Part shown: positions 55,710-63,765 of the stretch, piece by piece
How the letters are laid out: each line of letters opens with the position of its first letter
How positions within the stretch are numbered: the stretch's first letter is position 1
From: Rhizobiales bacterium Ga0077537
GTDB taxonomy: Bacteria; Pseudomonadota; Alphaproteobacteria; Rhizobiales; Hyphomicrobiaceae
Direction of reading: 5' to 3'
Assembly (NCBI GenBank): GCA_001464955.1
Contig: LNEM01000006.1
Coordinates: 1 to 64,000, forward strand
DNA: 64,000 nucleotides
Position numbers and translations under genes: made by a program
The notes under the pieces: generated by a model
Told to the model about the DNA's origin: nothing
Databases searched by the model: none
Seen by the model: the letters and a program-made list of their open reading frames with translations, nothing else

Positions 55710-56369
55710 ATGGAATCAGTACTTGAGAGGCTTACCCCGACGATCGATCTCGCGATCGAGAAGCTTTCGAGGCTCCCCTTCAAGGCCGACCCCATCGCCG
55801 GAGAGCGGGTGTCGCGCATCACCAGCATCATGAGCTCCGCCTACAAGCGCCACGGTCTCATACTTGAGGGTGCCCTGACTGAGGCTCTCAAGGATTGTTC
55901 CCGGTTGCGCGTGTGGCGTGAGGAGGCCTTCAAACTATCACACGAATCTCTGCGTGAGCTTCATGTCCGCCAGGGGGTTCCAGCGTGCCTCGCTGCTGAA
56001 CTGCTGTACGGCGAGAAGGAGCAGGTAATACCGATCGACATCATAGTCCACGATCGCGAACGCGGAAGTATTCGCGCCTACAATCTGAAAAGAGGCAACG
56101 GATCATATGATGGAGTGAAGAGAAAAAGTATTCTCAACGCGCTCTTGCGTACGCACATGTTGCTTAGGGACTATGGTAGGAATCTCGGAATCGAAGCTCG
56201 CGATTCCCATGCCCACGCCATATTCTACTATGGCGTGGTGTCCCTGCCGAAACCGCTGGCGCTCACTGGCCAAGAGCTCGACGATCACTTTGGCGTCGCA
56301 GTGAGGGAGCCGATCGAGCAGGTGAACCGGTATTTCAAGGAGCGGCTGGCGACGTTGATAAATGAGTAA
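55710..56369 (+). CDS. Candidate PD-(D/E)XK nuclease of the defence cluster
   Basis: A 219-residue protein divergent from the GHKL-ATPase gene. E53 in LILEGALTEALKD, D110 in IPIDIIVHDRE and the basic motif YNLKRGNGSYD (N125, K127) have the spacing of a PD-(D/E)XK nuclease core, with asparagine in place of the usual glutamate before the lysine. It may be the site-specific cutting partner of the methyltransferase. Family assignment is by motif only. The ATG at 55710 is the first of the frame. Confidence 0.7.
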   Translation: MESVLERLTPTIDLAIEKLSRLPFKADPIAGERVSRITSIMSSAYKRHGLILEGALTEALKDCSRLRVWREEAFKLSHESLRELHVRQGVPACLAAELLYGEKEQVIPIDIIVHDRERGSIRAYNLKRGNGSYDGVKRKSILNALLRTHMLLRDYGRNLGIEARDSHAHAIFYYGVVSLPKPLALTGQELDDHFGVAVREPIEQVNRYFKERLATLINE

Positions 56370-57090
56370 TCGTCCCTGCGCAGTTGTGGATGACTGCGCC
56401 ATCTACCATTACGGGCACATCCCCTCACCACAACTGAGGAGAGGTAGCCGGATTGATTAGTTCCGTAGCAACCAACATGCTGCTGGTCAGATGCACACTG
56501 AGCCCTGCACGTCTTCCCTTTGGTGAGACGGGCCTGCCGCACTTCCAGTCCGACTTCCCTTCGGAGCCGACTGGCATCCGAACCGCATGCGGCGCCGGCG
56601 GGTCAAGGCCGCGCAGCTCTCTTGGCGCTTCGGTTGCCCACTCGCAACCGCGCTGCGCGCCCGTTAGGGCTTGGCCTTGATGCGCCGTCTTCGCGCCGTG
56701 TGCGAGCCTCAAGCCCGACAGGGAGGACAAGGGTTCATGATCCCCTCGGAAATAGACCTGGCTCATCTGGACAGGGGCTGACGCTCCACTCGGGTCTCGA
56801 TTTCAAGGCACAAGGACATACGACGGCGGGTTTCACCACCGTCGGAAATTTCGCAACGCACACCTCACTGCAAGCTCGCCCCACTGCCCTTGCAGCCGTC
56901 CCGAAAACGTTACCGCAACGCGTTGCAAGACGTCCCGCAAGCCCACCGCAACGCGTTGATCCTCCCGCGCAATTCCTGCAATGCGCGTCCCGCAATATCC
57001 GTAATAGGACACGCTGCAGATTTCCCTTCCTTACCGGTTTTGCGGACCGCTCGATCGTCATCGTTCCCCTCCAGCATGAAGGAGCCGACG
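56370..57090. other. Long non-coding stretch between defence cluster and mobile element
   Basis: Seven hundred bases without a gene I can support. A nine-base inverted repeat (CAGTTGTGG at 56381-56389, complement at 56428-56436) follows the last defence gene. The part before the AlpA-like gene carries the CAACGCGTTG palindromes listed separately. It probably holds the boundary of the mobile element. Confidence 0.5.
56913..56958. repeat. Two copies of a CAACGCGTTG palindrome, operator-like
   Basis: CCGCAACGCGTTG occurs at 56913-56925 and 56946-56958, 33 bases apart; each holds the 10-bp palindrome CAACGCGTTG. The copies lie 130-180 bases before an AlpA-like regulator gene. They could be operators or iterons, or an excision-protein binding region. 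Confidence 0.5.
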
Positions 57091-57342
57091 ATGACCATCA
57101 CGACCCGTCAGACGACCGCCACCAACGCGCCGGAGCCGCGTCGGTATCTGAACTCCGAGGAAGCCGCCCGCATCCTCCGTCTCTCCGCCCGCACGCTGGA
57201 ACGGATGCGCGTCGAAGGCTCCGGCCCGAAGTACCTCAAGGCCGGCCGCGGCACGCGAGCCCGCGTGCTCTACCGCCCCGCCGATCTCGATGCCTGGCTC
57301 GAAAGCCGCACGTTCAGCTCCACTTCCGAATACGTGGGATGA
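57091..57342 (+). CDS. AlpA/excisionase-like helix-turn-helix protein
   Basis: An 83-residue DNA-binding protein: RRYLNSEEAARILRLSARTL then ERMRVEGSGPKYLKAG, the MerR-like winged helix used by AlpA and Xis proteins, and YRPADLDAWLESR. GAAGGAG precedes the ATG at 57091. Such proteins switch on integrase or transfer genes in mobile elements. Its stop overlaps the next start as ATGA. Confidence 0.88.
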   Translation: MTITTRQTTATNAPEPRRYLNSEEAARILRLSARTLERMRVEGSGPKYLKAGRGTRARVLYRPADLDAWLESRTFSSTSEYVG

Positions 57343-57760
57343 GCGCCATGATCGACGCATCTATCAACAATCCGGGCAACCCCGATCCCACCTATAGGCA
57401 CGGCACGCACCTCCTCGCGGACGGCGGCCCATATTCGATCACCGGCCGCCTGCTCGGCGATCACGACGATCTCGATGGCCTCGTTCACCTGCTGACCGAC
57501 GACGGCGAGTGTCTCGCCCTGAACGGCTGGATGTTCACCTTCGAAGTGCTGGTCCCGCCAGCACCAGCACAGATGCCCACCAGCGAGCCGGACGCCCGGC
57601 TCCCTTTCGCAGTGGCCGGCGCCAGCGCTCCGAACGCCAAGGCGTCGGCACCGATCTGCCGGCCGGGCCGTACCTGGGCCAGCAACACGCCGTCCGCCCA
57701 CGTGTCGCTCGCCGCGTCGCCTTCTGGCAGCGGCCGTGGTACAAGCGAGGCCCAGACTGA
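57339..57760 (+). CDS. Hypothetical element protein, probable frameshift
   Basis: From the ATG at 57339 (overlapping the AlpA-like stop) the frame gives YRHGTHLLADGGPYSITGRL and LLTDDGECLALNGWMFTFEV, which look like a genuine conserved protein. The same frame then stays open for more than a kilobase through unrelated DNA. A neighbouring frame gives RVAFWQRPWYKRGPD and stops at 57758-57760, a more natural end. A frameshift between about 57560 and 57720 is therefore likely. Function unknown. Confidence 0.45.
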
Positions 57761-57787
57761 GAGCAAGTCTAAGCTGGAGCGAGACCA

Positions 57788-58057
57788 GTGCTCAGCGACG
57801 AGGATCGCAAGCGGATCGAGATGGATGCGGCAGCCCGCATCCGTGCCCAGTGGGGGCAGGTCAATCCGCGCGCGCTCGGCGACGTCGTCGCCGAAGTGCG
57901 TGTTCGCATGCAGGAAGGCACCTGGGGCCAGCGCTCGTTCGCCGATCAGATCGACGACATCGCCCGCATGGCGCACGCCAAGGACGTGTTCGCCCGCGAC
58001 GAGGCGGCCTACGAGAAGTCCGAACGGGAAGCCAAAGGCCCCGAACTGGGCGACTAA
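57788..58057 (+). CDS. Small hypothetical element protein
   Basis: An 89-residue, mostly helical, charged protein starting MLSDEDRKRIEMDAAARIRA and ending AKGPELGD. It has no signal peptide or known motif. It is in the same direction as, and shortly after, the AlpA-like gene and its partner, so it is probably part of the element's regulatory operon. Confidence 0.65.
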   Translation: MLSDEDRKRIEMDAAARIRAQWGQVNPRALGDVVAEVRVRMQEGTWGQRSFADQIDDIARMAHAKDVFARDEAAYEKSEREAKGPELGD

Positions 58058-58066
58058 CCCCGCCGA

Positions 58067-58591
58067 TCACACTGGCCGCAGCAGCACCCACGCGCCCGCC
58101 GCCAGCGCTCCCACCACCACGAACGCCACGACGAAGGCGCGCAGCCACACGCGCCTCAGCACCTCAGGCGGTACGGCTTTCTGTACCGTCGTATTTGCGG
58201 CGGTACGTTTCTCCAGCTCCACGACATCGGCACCGAAAGCGGCGACCTTCCCCGCCAGTTGCTCGATCGCGGCACGCTGTTCGTCCGAGCGCCCGCGCAT
58301 CTCGGCGACGAGCTCCGCCAGCACGGCGGCCACATCCAGTTCCCGCTCCTCGCCCGGCGTGAGCGCACGCAGCTTCTGCGGCTTGCCGATCGATTTGAGG
58401 TACCGGGAGAGCGTGGCCGGCGTCGTCTCGATTGCCTTCAATCGGGACAGCTCTTCGGCGATGTCCGTGAGGGTCTTACCCTCGGCCTGGAGCCTCAGGA
58501 TCAGATCGCGATTGGGCTCCAGACGGTCGAAGGCCATGGGTCGGACGGTCCGCAAACGATCCTGCAATTTCCGCAATTGCGGCTCTGACAC
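58067..58591 (-). CDS. Membrane-anchored protein with N-terminal DNA-binding-like region
   Basis: A 174-residue protein. Residues 20-70 are helix-turn-helix-like (LILRLQAEGKTLTDIAEELS, then TPATLSRYLKSIG). Residues about 85-130 are a coiled coil, and residues 148-170 form one membrane helix (VVAFVVVGALAAGAWVLL). It is divergent from the relaxase gene with about 130 bases between, where the transfer origin would be expected. The layout suggests a transfer accessory protein that recruits DNA to the membrane (TraK or MbeB-like role), which is inference. Confidence 0.7.
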   Translation of the reverse strand: MSEPQLRKLQDRLRTVRPMAFDRLEPNRDLILRLQAEGKTLTDIAEELSRLKAIETTPATLSRYLKSIGKPQKLRALTPGEERELDVAAVLAELVAEMRGRSDEQRAAIEQLAGKVAAFGADVVELEKRTAANTTVQKAVPPEVLRRVWLRAFVVAFVVVGALAAGAWVLLRPV

Positions 58592-58722
58592 CTCCGATCG
58601 GCACGCCGACCGGCCTCACAACTTACGCCGCCGAAGGCTGGCGTAGGGGACACGTCTGTATACGATTTGTCACACAACCTTCACGCGATTTTCGGCGCGT
58701 TTGCACTATAGCAGGAGCGTTT

Positions 58723-61536
58723 ATGTTACGCATTACGCACAGTGATAATCCTGCCGCCGCCGTCGCCTACTTCGACGGCGCGCTGTCGAGGGGTGACTAC
58801 TATGCCAACGAGGCTCCCGGCGTCTGGCATGGGATTTGTGCGGCCCGGCTCGGGCTGATCGGGACAGTCGAGCGGGACACGTTCGCGGCCCTGATGCGCA
58901 ACGAGAACCCACTCACGGCCGAGCGTCTGACCCAACGCACGCGCGAGAACCGTCGCCCCGGAACCGACTTCACGTTCAATGCGCCCAAGGGCGTCTCGCT
59001 GCTGAACGCGCTCGCCGACGATTCCCGCATCCAGGAAACTTTCCGCACGGCGGTGCGCGACACGATGCGCGAGATCGAGCGCGACGTGAAAACCCGCATC
59101 CGCGTCGACGGCCGCGACGATGATCGCACCACCGGCAACCTCGCCTGGGCGGAGTTCCTGCACACGACGGCGCGGCCGATCGACGGCGTACCCGATCCGC
59201 ATCTGCACACGCACGCCTTCGTCGTCAACGCGACGTGGGACAAGACCGAGCAGCGCTACAAGGCGGTGCAGCTCGGCGACATCGTCGCCGACCGCCCCTA
59301 CTACGAGGCGGTGTTCCATGCCCGCCTCGCGCACGGCATGCGCCGGCTCGGTTACCGGATCGAGCGCAAGGGAAAGTTCTGGGATATCGCCGGCCTGCCC
59401 GACGAGCTGCTGAAATCCTTCTCGCGCCGCACGGCGGAGATCGAGGCGGCTGCCGAGGAGCTGGGCTACAAGTCCGCAGACGCGAAGGGCAACCTCGGCA
59501 AGCGCACCCGCCAGCGCAAAACGAAGGAGCTGGCCCCCGAGCAGATCCGGCAGGAGTGGCACCAGCGCGCCGGCAGCGCTGGTCGCCAGGCCATTGCCGC
59601 CGTCACTCGAGCCGCCACCCGCGCGAAGCAAGACCACCCCGACGTCACCGCCAAGTCGGCGATGGAATACGCGCTCTCCGATGCCTTCGAGCGCGCCAGC
59701 GTCGCCACCGAGAAGAGCATCTTCGCCTCGGCACTGCGGCGCGGCTTCGGCGACGTGATGCCGGAGACGGTCAGAGCGGCAGCGGAGACCTTCGAACTCG
59801 TCACCGGCATGATCGACGGCCGTAAGGTCGTCACCACACGCCACGTCCTCGAAGAGGAAAGCCGCCTGATCGGCTTCGCGCGTGCGGGTCGGCTCGCCTG
59901 CCGCGCCTTGGCCCCCGCAACGACAATCACCGACACCCGCCTTAATGCCGGCCAGAGAAAGGCCGTGAGCCAAATCTGGACCTCGCCCGATCGCGTCACC
60001 GCGATCAAGGGCGGCGCGGGTGTCGGCAAGACCACGCTGATGGTCGAAGCCGCCAACGGCCTCAGCAAAGCCGGCCACCGCGTTGCGGTGTTCGCCCCCA
60101 CCTCGGCCGCACGCGACGTGCTCAAGGCCGAAGGTTTCACCGGCGCCGAAACGCTCCAGCGCCTGCTCGCCGACGAGCGGCTGCAAGCCGCCCTCAAAGA
60201 TTCCGTCCTGTGGGTCGACGAGGCGGGCCTCGTCAGCGTGCCCGACATGGCGAAGCTGTTCGATCTCGCCGAGCGACTGAACGCGCGCGTGATCCTGTCG
60301 GGCGATCCGCAGCAACATTCCTCCGTCGCCCGCGGCGATGCGCTGCGGATCATCGCGGAGCGGGCGGGCATCCGCCCGGCGACGGTGAACGAGATCGTGC
60401 GCCAGAAGGGCACCTACAAGGAAGCCGTGCAGGCGCTCGCCAACGGCAACGTGGCGCACGGCTGGGAGCTGCTCGAACAGATGAACGCGATCCACGAGCT
60501 GCCCGAGGAAACCCGCATCGATCGCCTCGCGTCCGACTATCTCGACGCCGTCGAAGCCAACCGCAGCGTCCTCGTCGTCTCGCCGACGCACGCGGAGAAG
60601 GACAAGATCACGACCGCCATCCGCGACGAGCTGCAATCCGCCGGCCGGCTCGGCGAAGCCCGCACCTTCACGGTGTGGCGCGAGCTGCAATGGACTGAAG
60701 CACAGAAATCCGATCCCGCGAGATACGCGCCGGGACAGTGGGTGCGCTTCACCCAGAACGCCGCCGGCATCATCAAGGGCGCCAAGCTCGAAGTCATCGG
60801 CCGCAGCGACGACAATGATATTCTCGCCCGCAACGCAAGCGGCGAGACGGTCGCGTTGCCCCTCGCCAAGGCAGCGAACTTCAAGGTCTATGCAGCCTCT
60901 GAGAAATCTTTCGCCATCGGCGATCTGGTGCGCATCACCGAGAACGGAAGAACCCCTATGGGAACCTTCGTCAACGGTGCGATCCACGCCGTCACCGGTT
61001 TCGACAGCCGAGGCAACCTCGTCCTCGACAAGACGAAGACGCTGCCCCGCGACTACGGCGCCTTCGATCACGGCTACGCCAGCACGTCGGTGGCCGCCCA
61101 AGGGCGCACCGTCGACACCGTGCTGATCGCGCTCGGCACGGCATCCATTCCGGCGATGTCGCAGGAACAGCTGTACGTCTCCGCCTCGCGCGCTCGCACC
61201 GAATGCCACATCTACACCGACGATGCGGACACAGTCCGAAAAGCCGTGCAGCGATCGAGCCATCGCGGCTCGGCGACGGAGCTGCTCGAAGGCCGGCTCG
61301 ATCGCAAGCTCAAACCTCTCACAGAGCAGTCGCGCGCGGAGCGCCTCAAAGCCTTCTCGACGCGGCTCGCCGAGCAGTTCGGTCGCGCAGCGCGCGCGAA
61401 CCTGCGCGAGGCTACTGGTCTCGAGCGCGAGTTCGATCGCGACGAGGTGAAGGCCCTGCGCGACATCGCTCGTCAGGCGATGATCGCGGAATACAAAGGA
61501 CGGGTGCACGAGCGCGCCGTGGAGCTGGGAGATTAG
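58723..61536 (+). CDS. MobF-family conjugative relaxase-helicase (TrwC/TraI type)
   Basis: A 937-residue relaxase. The N-terminal TrwC domain has candidate catalytic tyrosines Y16, Y26 and Y27 and the metal-binding histidine triad PDPHLHTHAF (H160, H162, H164). A superfamily 1B helicase follows, with Walker A KGGAGVGKT (K436), WVDEAGLVS and a C-terminal STSVAAQGRTVDTVLI segment. It nicks one strand at the origin of transfer and unwinds it. The transfer origin probably lies in 58592-58722. No coupling protein or type IV secretion genes are seen before the window ends. Confidence 0.95.
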   Translation: MLRITHSDNPAAAVAYFDGALSRGDYYANEAPGVWHGICAARLGLIGTVERDTFAALMRNENPLTAERLTQRTRENRRPGTDFTFNAPKGVSLLNALADDSRIQETFRTAVRDTMREIERDVKTRIRVDGRDDDRTTGNLAWAEFLHTTARPIDGVPDPHLHTHAFVVNATWDKTEQRYKAVQLGDIVADRPYYEAVFHARLAHGMRRLGYRIERKGKFWDIAGLPDELLKSFSRRTAEIEAAAEELGYKSADAKGNLGKRTRQRKTKELAPEQIRQEWHQRAGSAGRQAIAAVTRAATRAKQDHPDVTAKSAMEYALSDAFERASVATEKSIFASALRRGFGDVMPETVRAAAETFELVTGMIDGRKVVTTRHVLEEESRLIGFARAGRLACRALAPATTITDTRLNAGQRKAVSQIWTSPDRVTAIKGGAGVGKTTLMVEAANGLSKAGHRVAVFAPTSAARDVLKAEGFTGAETLQRLLADERLQAALKDSVLWVDEAGLVSVPDMAKLFDLAERLNARVILSGDPQQHSSVARGDALRIIAERAGIRPATVNEIVRQKGTYKEAVQALANGNVAHGWELLEQMNAIHELPEETRIDRLASDYLDAVEANRSVLVVSPTHAEKDKITTAIRDELQSAGRLGEARTFTVWRELQWTEAQKSDPARYAPGQWVRFTQNAAGIIKGAKLEVIGRSDDNDILARNASGETVALPLAKAANFKVYAASEKSFAIGDLVRITENGRTPMGTFVNGAIHAVTGFDSRGNLVLDKTKTLPRDYGAFDHGYASTSVAAQGRTVDTVLIALGTASIPAMSQEQLYVSASRARTECHIYTDDADTVRKAVQRSSHRGSATELLEGRLDRKLKPLTEQSRAERLKAFSTRLAEQFGRAARANLREATGLEREFDRDEVKALRDIARQAMIAEYKGRVHERAVELGD

Positions 61537-61539
61537 ACC

Positions 61540-61872
61540 ATGCGCCGCGACATCAGCCAGAAAACCGAAGAGACCGCGTTCCGCCCCTTCCACCAGAAGG
61601 CGCTCGGCAACCGCATCGGTTTCCGCTTCGCCGACGGGCAGATGCGTTCGCTGCCCTACCTGCAATTGATCGAGACGCAGTTCCATCCCGACATCGGCGT
61701 GATCCTGGAGTTCGCCGGCCACCGCGTCACGCTCGCCGGGCGCAACCTGATGCAGCTCTACTGCGAGATCGAGGCCGAGGAAGTCGGCGAGATCGTCGAG
61801 CGGCACAGCAGAGATTTCGCGGTGCTGCCGAACGCCTGTTACGTCGAGAAGATCCAGTGGGAGAAGATCTGA
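61540..61872 (+). CDS. Conserved hypothetical element protein
   Basis: A 110-residue protein 3 bases after the relaxase gene and therefore in its operon: GNRIGFRFADGQMRSLPYLQ, then HPDIGVILEFAGHRVTLAGR. It is compact and mainly beta, without signal peptide or known catalytic motif. Similar small proteins follow MobF relaxases in alphaproteobacterial plasmids and islands; the role is unknown. Confidence 0.75.
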   Translation: MRRDISQKTEETAFRPFHQKALGNRIGFRFADGQMRSLPYLQLIETQFHPDIGVILEFAGHRVTLAGRNLMQLYCEIEAEEVGEIVERHSRDFAVLPNACYVEKIQWEKI

Positions 61873-61913
61873 CTATTCGGCGAACAAGCCGGCGGTGATG
61901 CGAAAGCGCTGCA

Positions 61914-62171
61914 TCACTCGCCGGCGCGGAAGCGGCGGCGCAGCTCGGCGTGCACCGTCTCGGCGGCAACGACGCGGCCGGCTTCGAGATCGGCGAGCCC
62001 CTTGTCGATGTAGGGTTTGGCCCAGGACAGGTCTGCCGCATCGAGTTCGGCCTGCATGACCTCGTCTTCGCGCGCGAGCGCATCGATGGCATCCGCGATG
62101 GACGCAAAGCGGCCTTCGGCGACTTGCGCCTCCAGATAGGCCGCGGTGGCGGGCTTGAGCTGGATATCCAT
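61914..62171 (-). CDS. ParD/CopG-like antitoxin, no toxin partner seen
   Basis: An 85-residue protein starting MDIQLKPATAAYLEAQVAEG then RFASIADAIDALARED, a ribbon-helix-helix N-terminal pattern of ParD antitoxins, and a charged C-terminal part (LSWAKPYIDKGLADLEAGR). The toxin gene (ParE-like) would normally follow at once, but only about 40 bases separate it from the converging gene end. It may be an orphan or regulate other genes. The ATG at 62171 follows an AGGT site. Confidence 0.7.
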   Translation of the reverse strand: MDIQLKPATAAYLEAQVAEGRFASIADAIDALAREDEVMQAELDAADLSWAKPYIDKGLADLEAGRVVAAETVHAELRRRFRAGE

Positions 62172-62253
62172 CAATGACCTCATGAAGTTAGCAATTATCA
62201 TAGCAGAATCCGGCAGAATATTCCACGCCTGATTGGCCTGGCCAGAGGATCGC

Positions 62254-62517
62254 TCAGTCGGCAAACAAATCCGGCGGCGCGTCGGCAACAACAGCACCAT
62301 GCCGATGTAGCACCAGCACACTGTCGATCAGCGCGCATGTCTCTGGCAGCGATACGGTCAGCGGCATGACAGCGCCGACAGCGCCGGTGATGCGGCCACG
62401 GGCAGCATCGGAGAGTGCGTCGCTCACGCACTCAATTGCCGCAGCCAAGCGAAGCTCAACGGCTTCGAGGGCGAGGGTGACGGCAACGAGGGTAGAAGTG
62501 TTTGAACAGTCTGACAT
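62254..62517 (-). CDS. Small hypothetical element protein
   Basis: An 87-residue helical protein (STLVAVTLALEAVELRLAAA) ending DAPPDLFAD. It overlaps the end of the methyltransferase-like gene by 94 bases in another frame. It may be real, as the last member of the leftward operon, or the methyltransferase may end earlier in a related element. No motif is recognised. Confidence 0.5.
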   Translation of the reverse strand: MSDCSNTSTLVAVTLALEAVELRLAAAIECVSDALSDAARGRITGAVGAVMPLTVSLPETCALIDSVLVLHRHGAVVADAPPDLFAD

Positions 62518-63224
62518 GGAAAACTCCTTGGGTTTGAAAGTGAAGATTGGAAATCGGTAACGACAGGCTCGCGGAACTCAGCCGCCGACAGCCACCAGAA
62601 CGACGATGGACCGACATGATCCGGCGTCCATACCGCCCAGTAGTAGCGGTTCGCTGCGAAGTGCCGGGGCGGTGCACGATCAGGCTCCGACCAGCACACG
62701 ACGCTGTCGATCGCATAGATCCGTGCCGGCGGATGCGAGCGCCACCACGTCGTTCGACTGCGGTGGCACAGCGAGTTGAGATTGAGCAGCATGGCGACCT
62801 TGCCGCCGGTCTCTCGCGCAAACTCCATCGACTTCTCGATGAAGAGATCGGCAAGGCCATTCCCATAGGGCGGATTGGTGACGATGTGCTTGCCCCGCAT
62901 CGCGCTCTGAGCCAAAAAATCGACGCCGACCGTGCCGTAGCCCCGATCATTGAGATCGGTGGCGATGACGTCCAGTCCGGCTTCTGCCAGCACATGCGCG
63001 ATATGCCCCTCGCCGCAGGCCGGCTCCCAGATTGGACCATCGAAGGCCTCGACGGAGAGCAGCGCCCGCGTCGCCTCGGGCGGCGTCGGATAGAAGTTGT
63101 CGGCGATATTGCGTGCCCGCCGCTCCTCGAAGGAGAGCATGGCGATCGGATTCGAACTCCGATTGCCAACACTCGGCCGAGCCGAGGCACGGAACGCCTC
63201 GAAGGAAAACACCAGCGCGCTCAT
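62424..63224 (-). CDS. DNA/RNA adenine-type methyltransferase-like protein
   Basis: A 266-residue protein with a SAM-binding fold: YPTPPEATRALLSVEAFDGP, IWEPACGEGHIAHVLAEAGL (motif I), DVIATDLNDRGYG and the catalytic HIVTNPPYGNGLADLFIEKS (NPPY). Such single-domain enzymes in mobile elements methylate adenine in DNA, perhaps against host restriction. The last 45 residues (SLSNPRSFPCQTVQTLLPSL) look atypical, so the 3' end may have shifted frame. The start overlaps the upstream stop as ATGA. Confidence 0.8.
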   Translation of the reverse strand: MSALVFSFEAFRASARPSVGNRSSNPIAMLSFEERRARNIADNFYPTPPEATRALLSVEAFDGPIWEPACGEGHIAHVLAEAGLDVIATDLNDRGYGTVGVDFLAQSAMRGKHIVTNPPYGNGLADLFIEKSMEFARETGGKVAMLLNLNSLCHRSRTTWWRSHPPARIYAIDSVVCWSEPDRAPPRHFAANRYYWAVWTPDHVGPSSFWWLSAAEFREPVVTDFQSSLSNPRSFPCQTVQTLLPSLPSPSPSKPLSFAWLRQLSA

Positions 63225-63586
63225 GATCGCACCTCCCGCATGAAGGCCAAGCCCTCACGCAATGCCCGGTTACGGGCAGCCCGCGCCCGATGCGTCAGCG
63301 TCGTCCGATCGGCGGTGATGCCGTGGTTCAGCGCATAGCCGACGACAGCTTCAGCATAGTCGGTTGCCGTATCGATCCAGCAGTCGCGGTCGAGACCACG
63401 GAACGCCTGGTACAGCGCAAGCCCCGCTTGCGCCGCGTGATCGCAGAAGCCCGGAAAGCCCTCGAAGGAGGCAAACCGGCTGCCCTCCGGCAGCAGTCCC
63501 GCATCGCGATCAAGGAGTGCCTCGTGCATGAGGAACGTAACGAGCGCCACGTCCTCGGCAAGATCCAGTCGAGAGGTGCGCGTCAT
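63221..63586 (-). CDS. Hypothetical element protein
   Basis: A 121-residue helical protein (DVALVTFLMHEALLDRDAGL, TATDYAEAVVGYALNHGITA). No motif is recognised. Its stop and start overlap neighbours by four bases on both sides, so it belongs to a tightly coupled leftward operon. Confidence 0.7.
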   Translation of the reverse strand: MTRTSRLDLAEDVALVTFLMHEALLDRDAGLLPEGSRFASFEGFPGFCDHAAQAGLALYQAFRGLDRDCWIDTATDYAEAVVGYALNHGITADRTTLTHRARAARNRALREGLAFMREVRS

Positions 63587-63765
63587 ACCGGCACCTCCAC
63601 GCAGCTGACCAGATCATGGAACGAGCCGCCCAGCTCGCGCAGGCGGGGATCATCGTCGCTGTGCTCGGCCAGATCCTGCGCCAGCTCGATGGCATCAGCA
63701 GCGCATGCCGCTTCGAGATCGAAGCAATAGAGACGCTCGTCGGAAAGAGTGACGCGGTACATCAT
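63583..63765 (-). CDS. Small hypothetical element protein
   Basis: A 60-residue protein (MYRVTLSDERLYCFDLEAA, ending HDLVSCVEVPV) that resembles its neighbour in layout: a strand, a helix rich in alanine and acidic residues, a strand. The start is MM at 63765. It overlaps both neighbours. Unknown function. Confidence 0.65.
   Translation of the reverse strand: MMYRVTLSDERLYCFDLEAACAADAIELAQDLAEHSDDDPRLRELGGSFHDLVSCVEVPV

Noticed and set aside
56520-58646. A 708-codon forward frame spanning the AlpA-like gene and the relaxase upstream region
   Set aside because: Only a short part from 57339 looks protein-like; the rest is repetitive R/S/P-rich and crosses other better-supported genes.
58726-61806. 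Thousand-codon minus-strand frame opposite the relaxase gene
   Set aside because: The forward strand encodes an unmistakable MobF relaxase with all motifs; the reverse frame has no recognisable domain.
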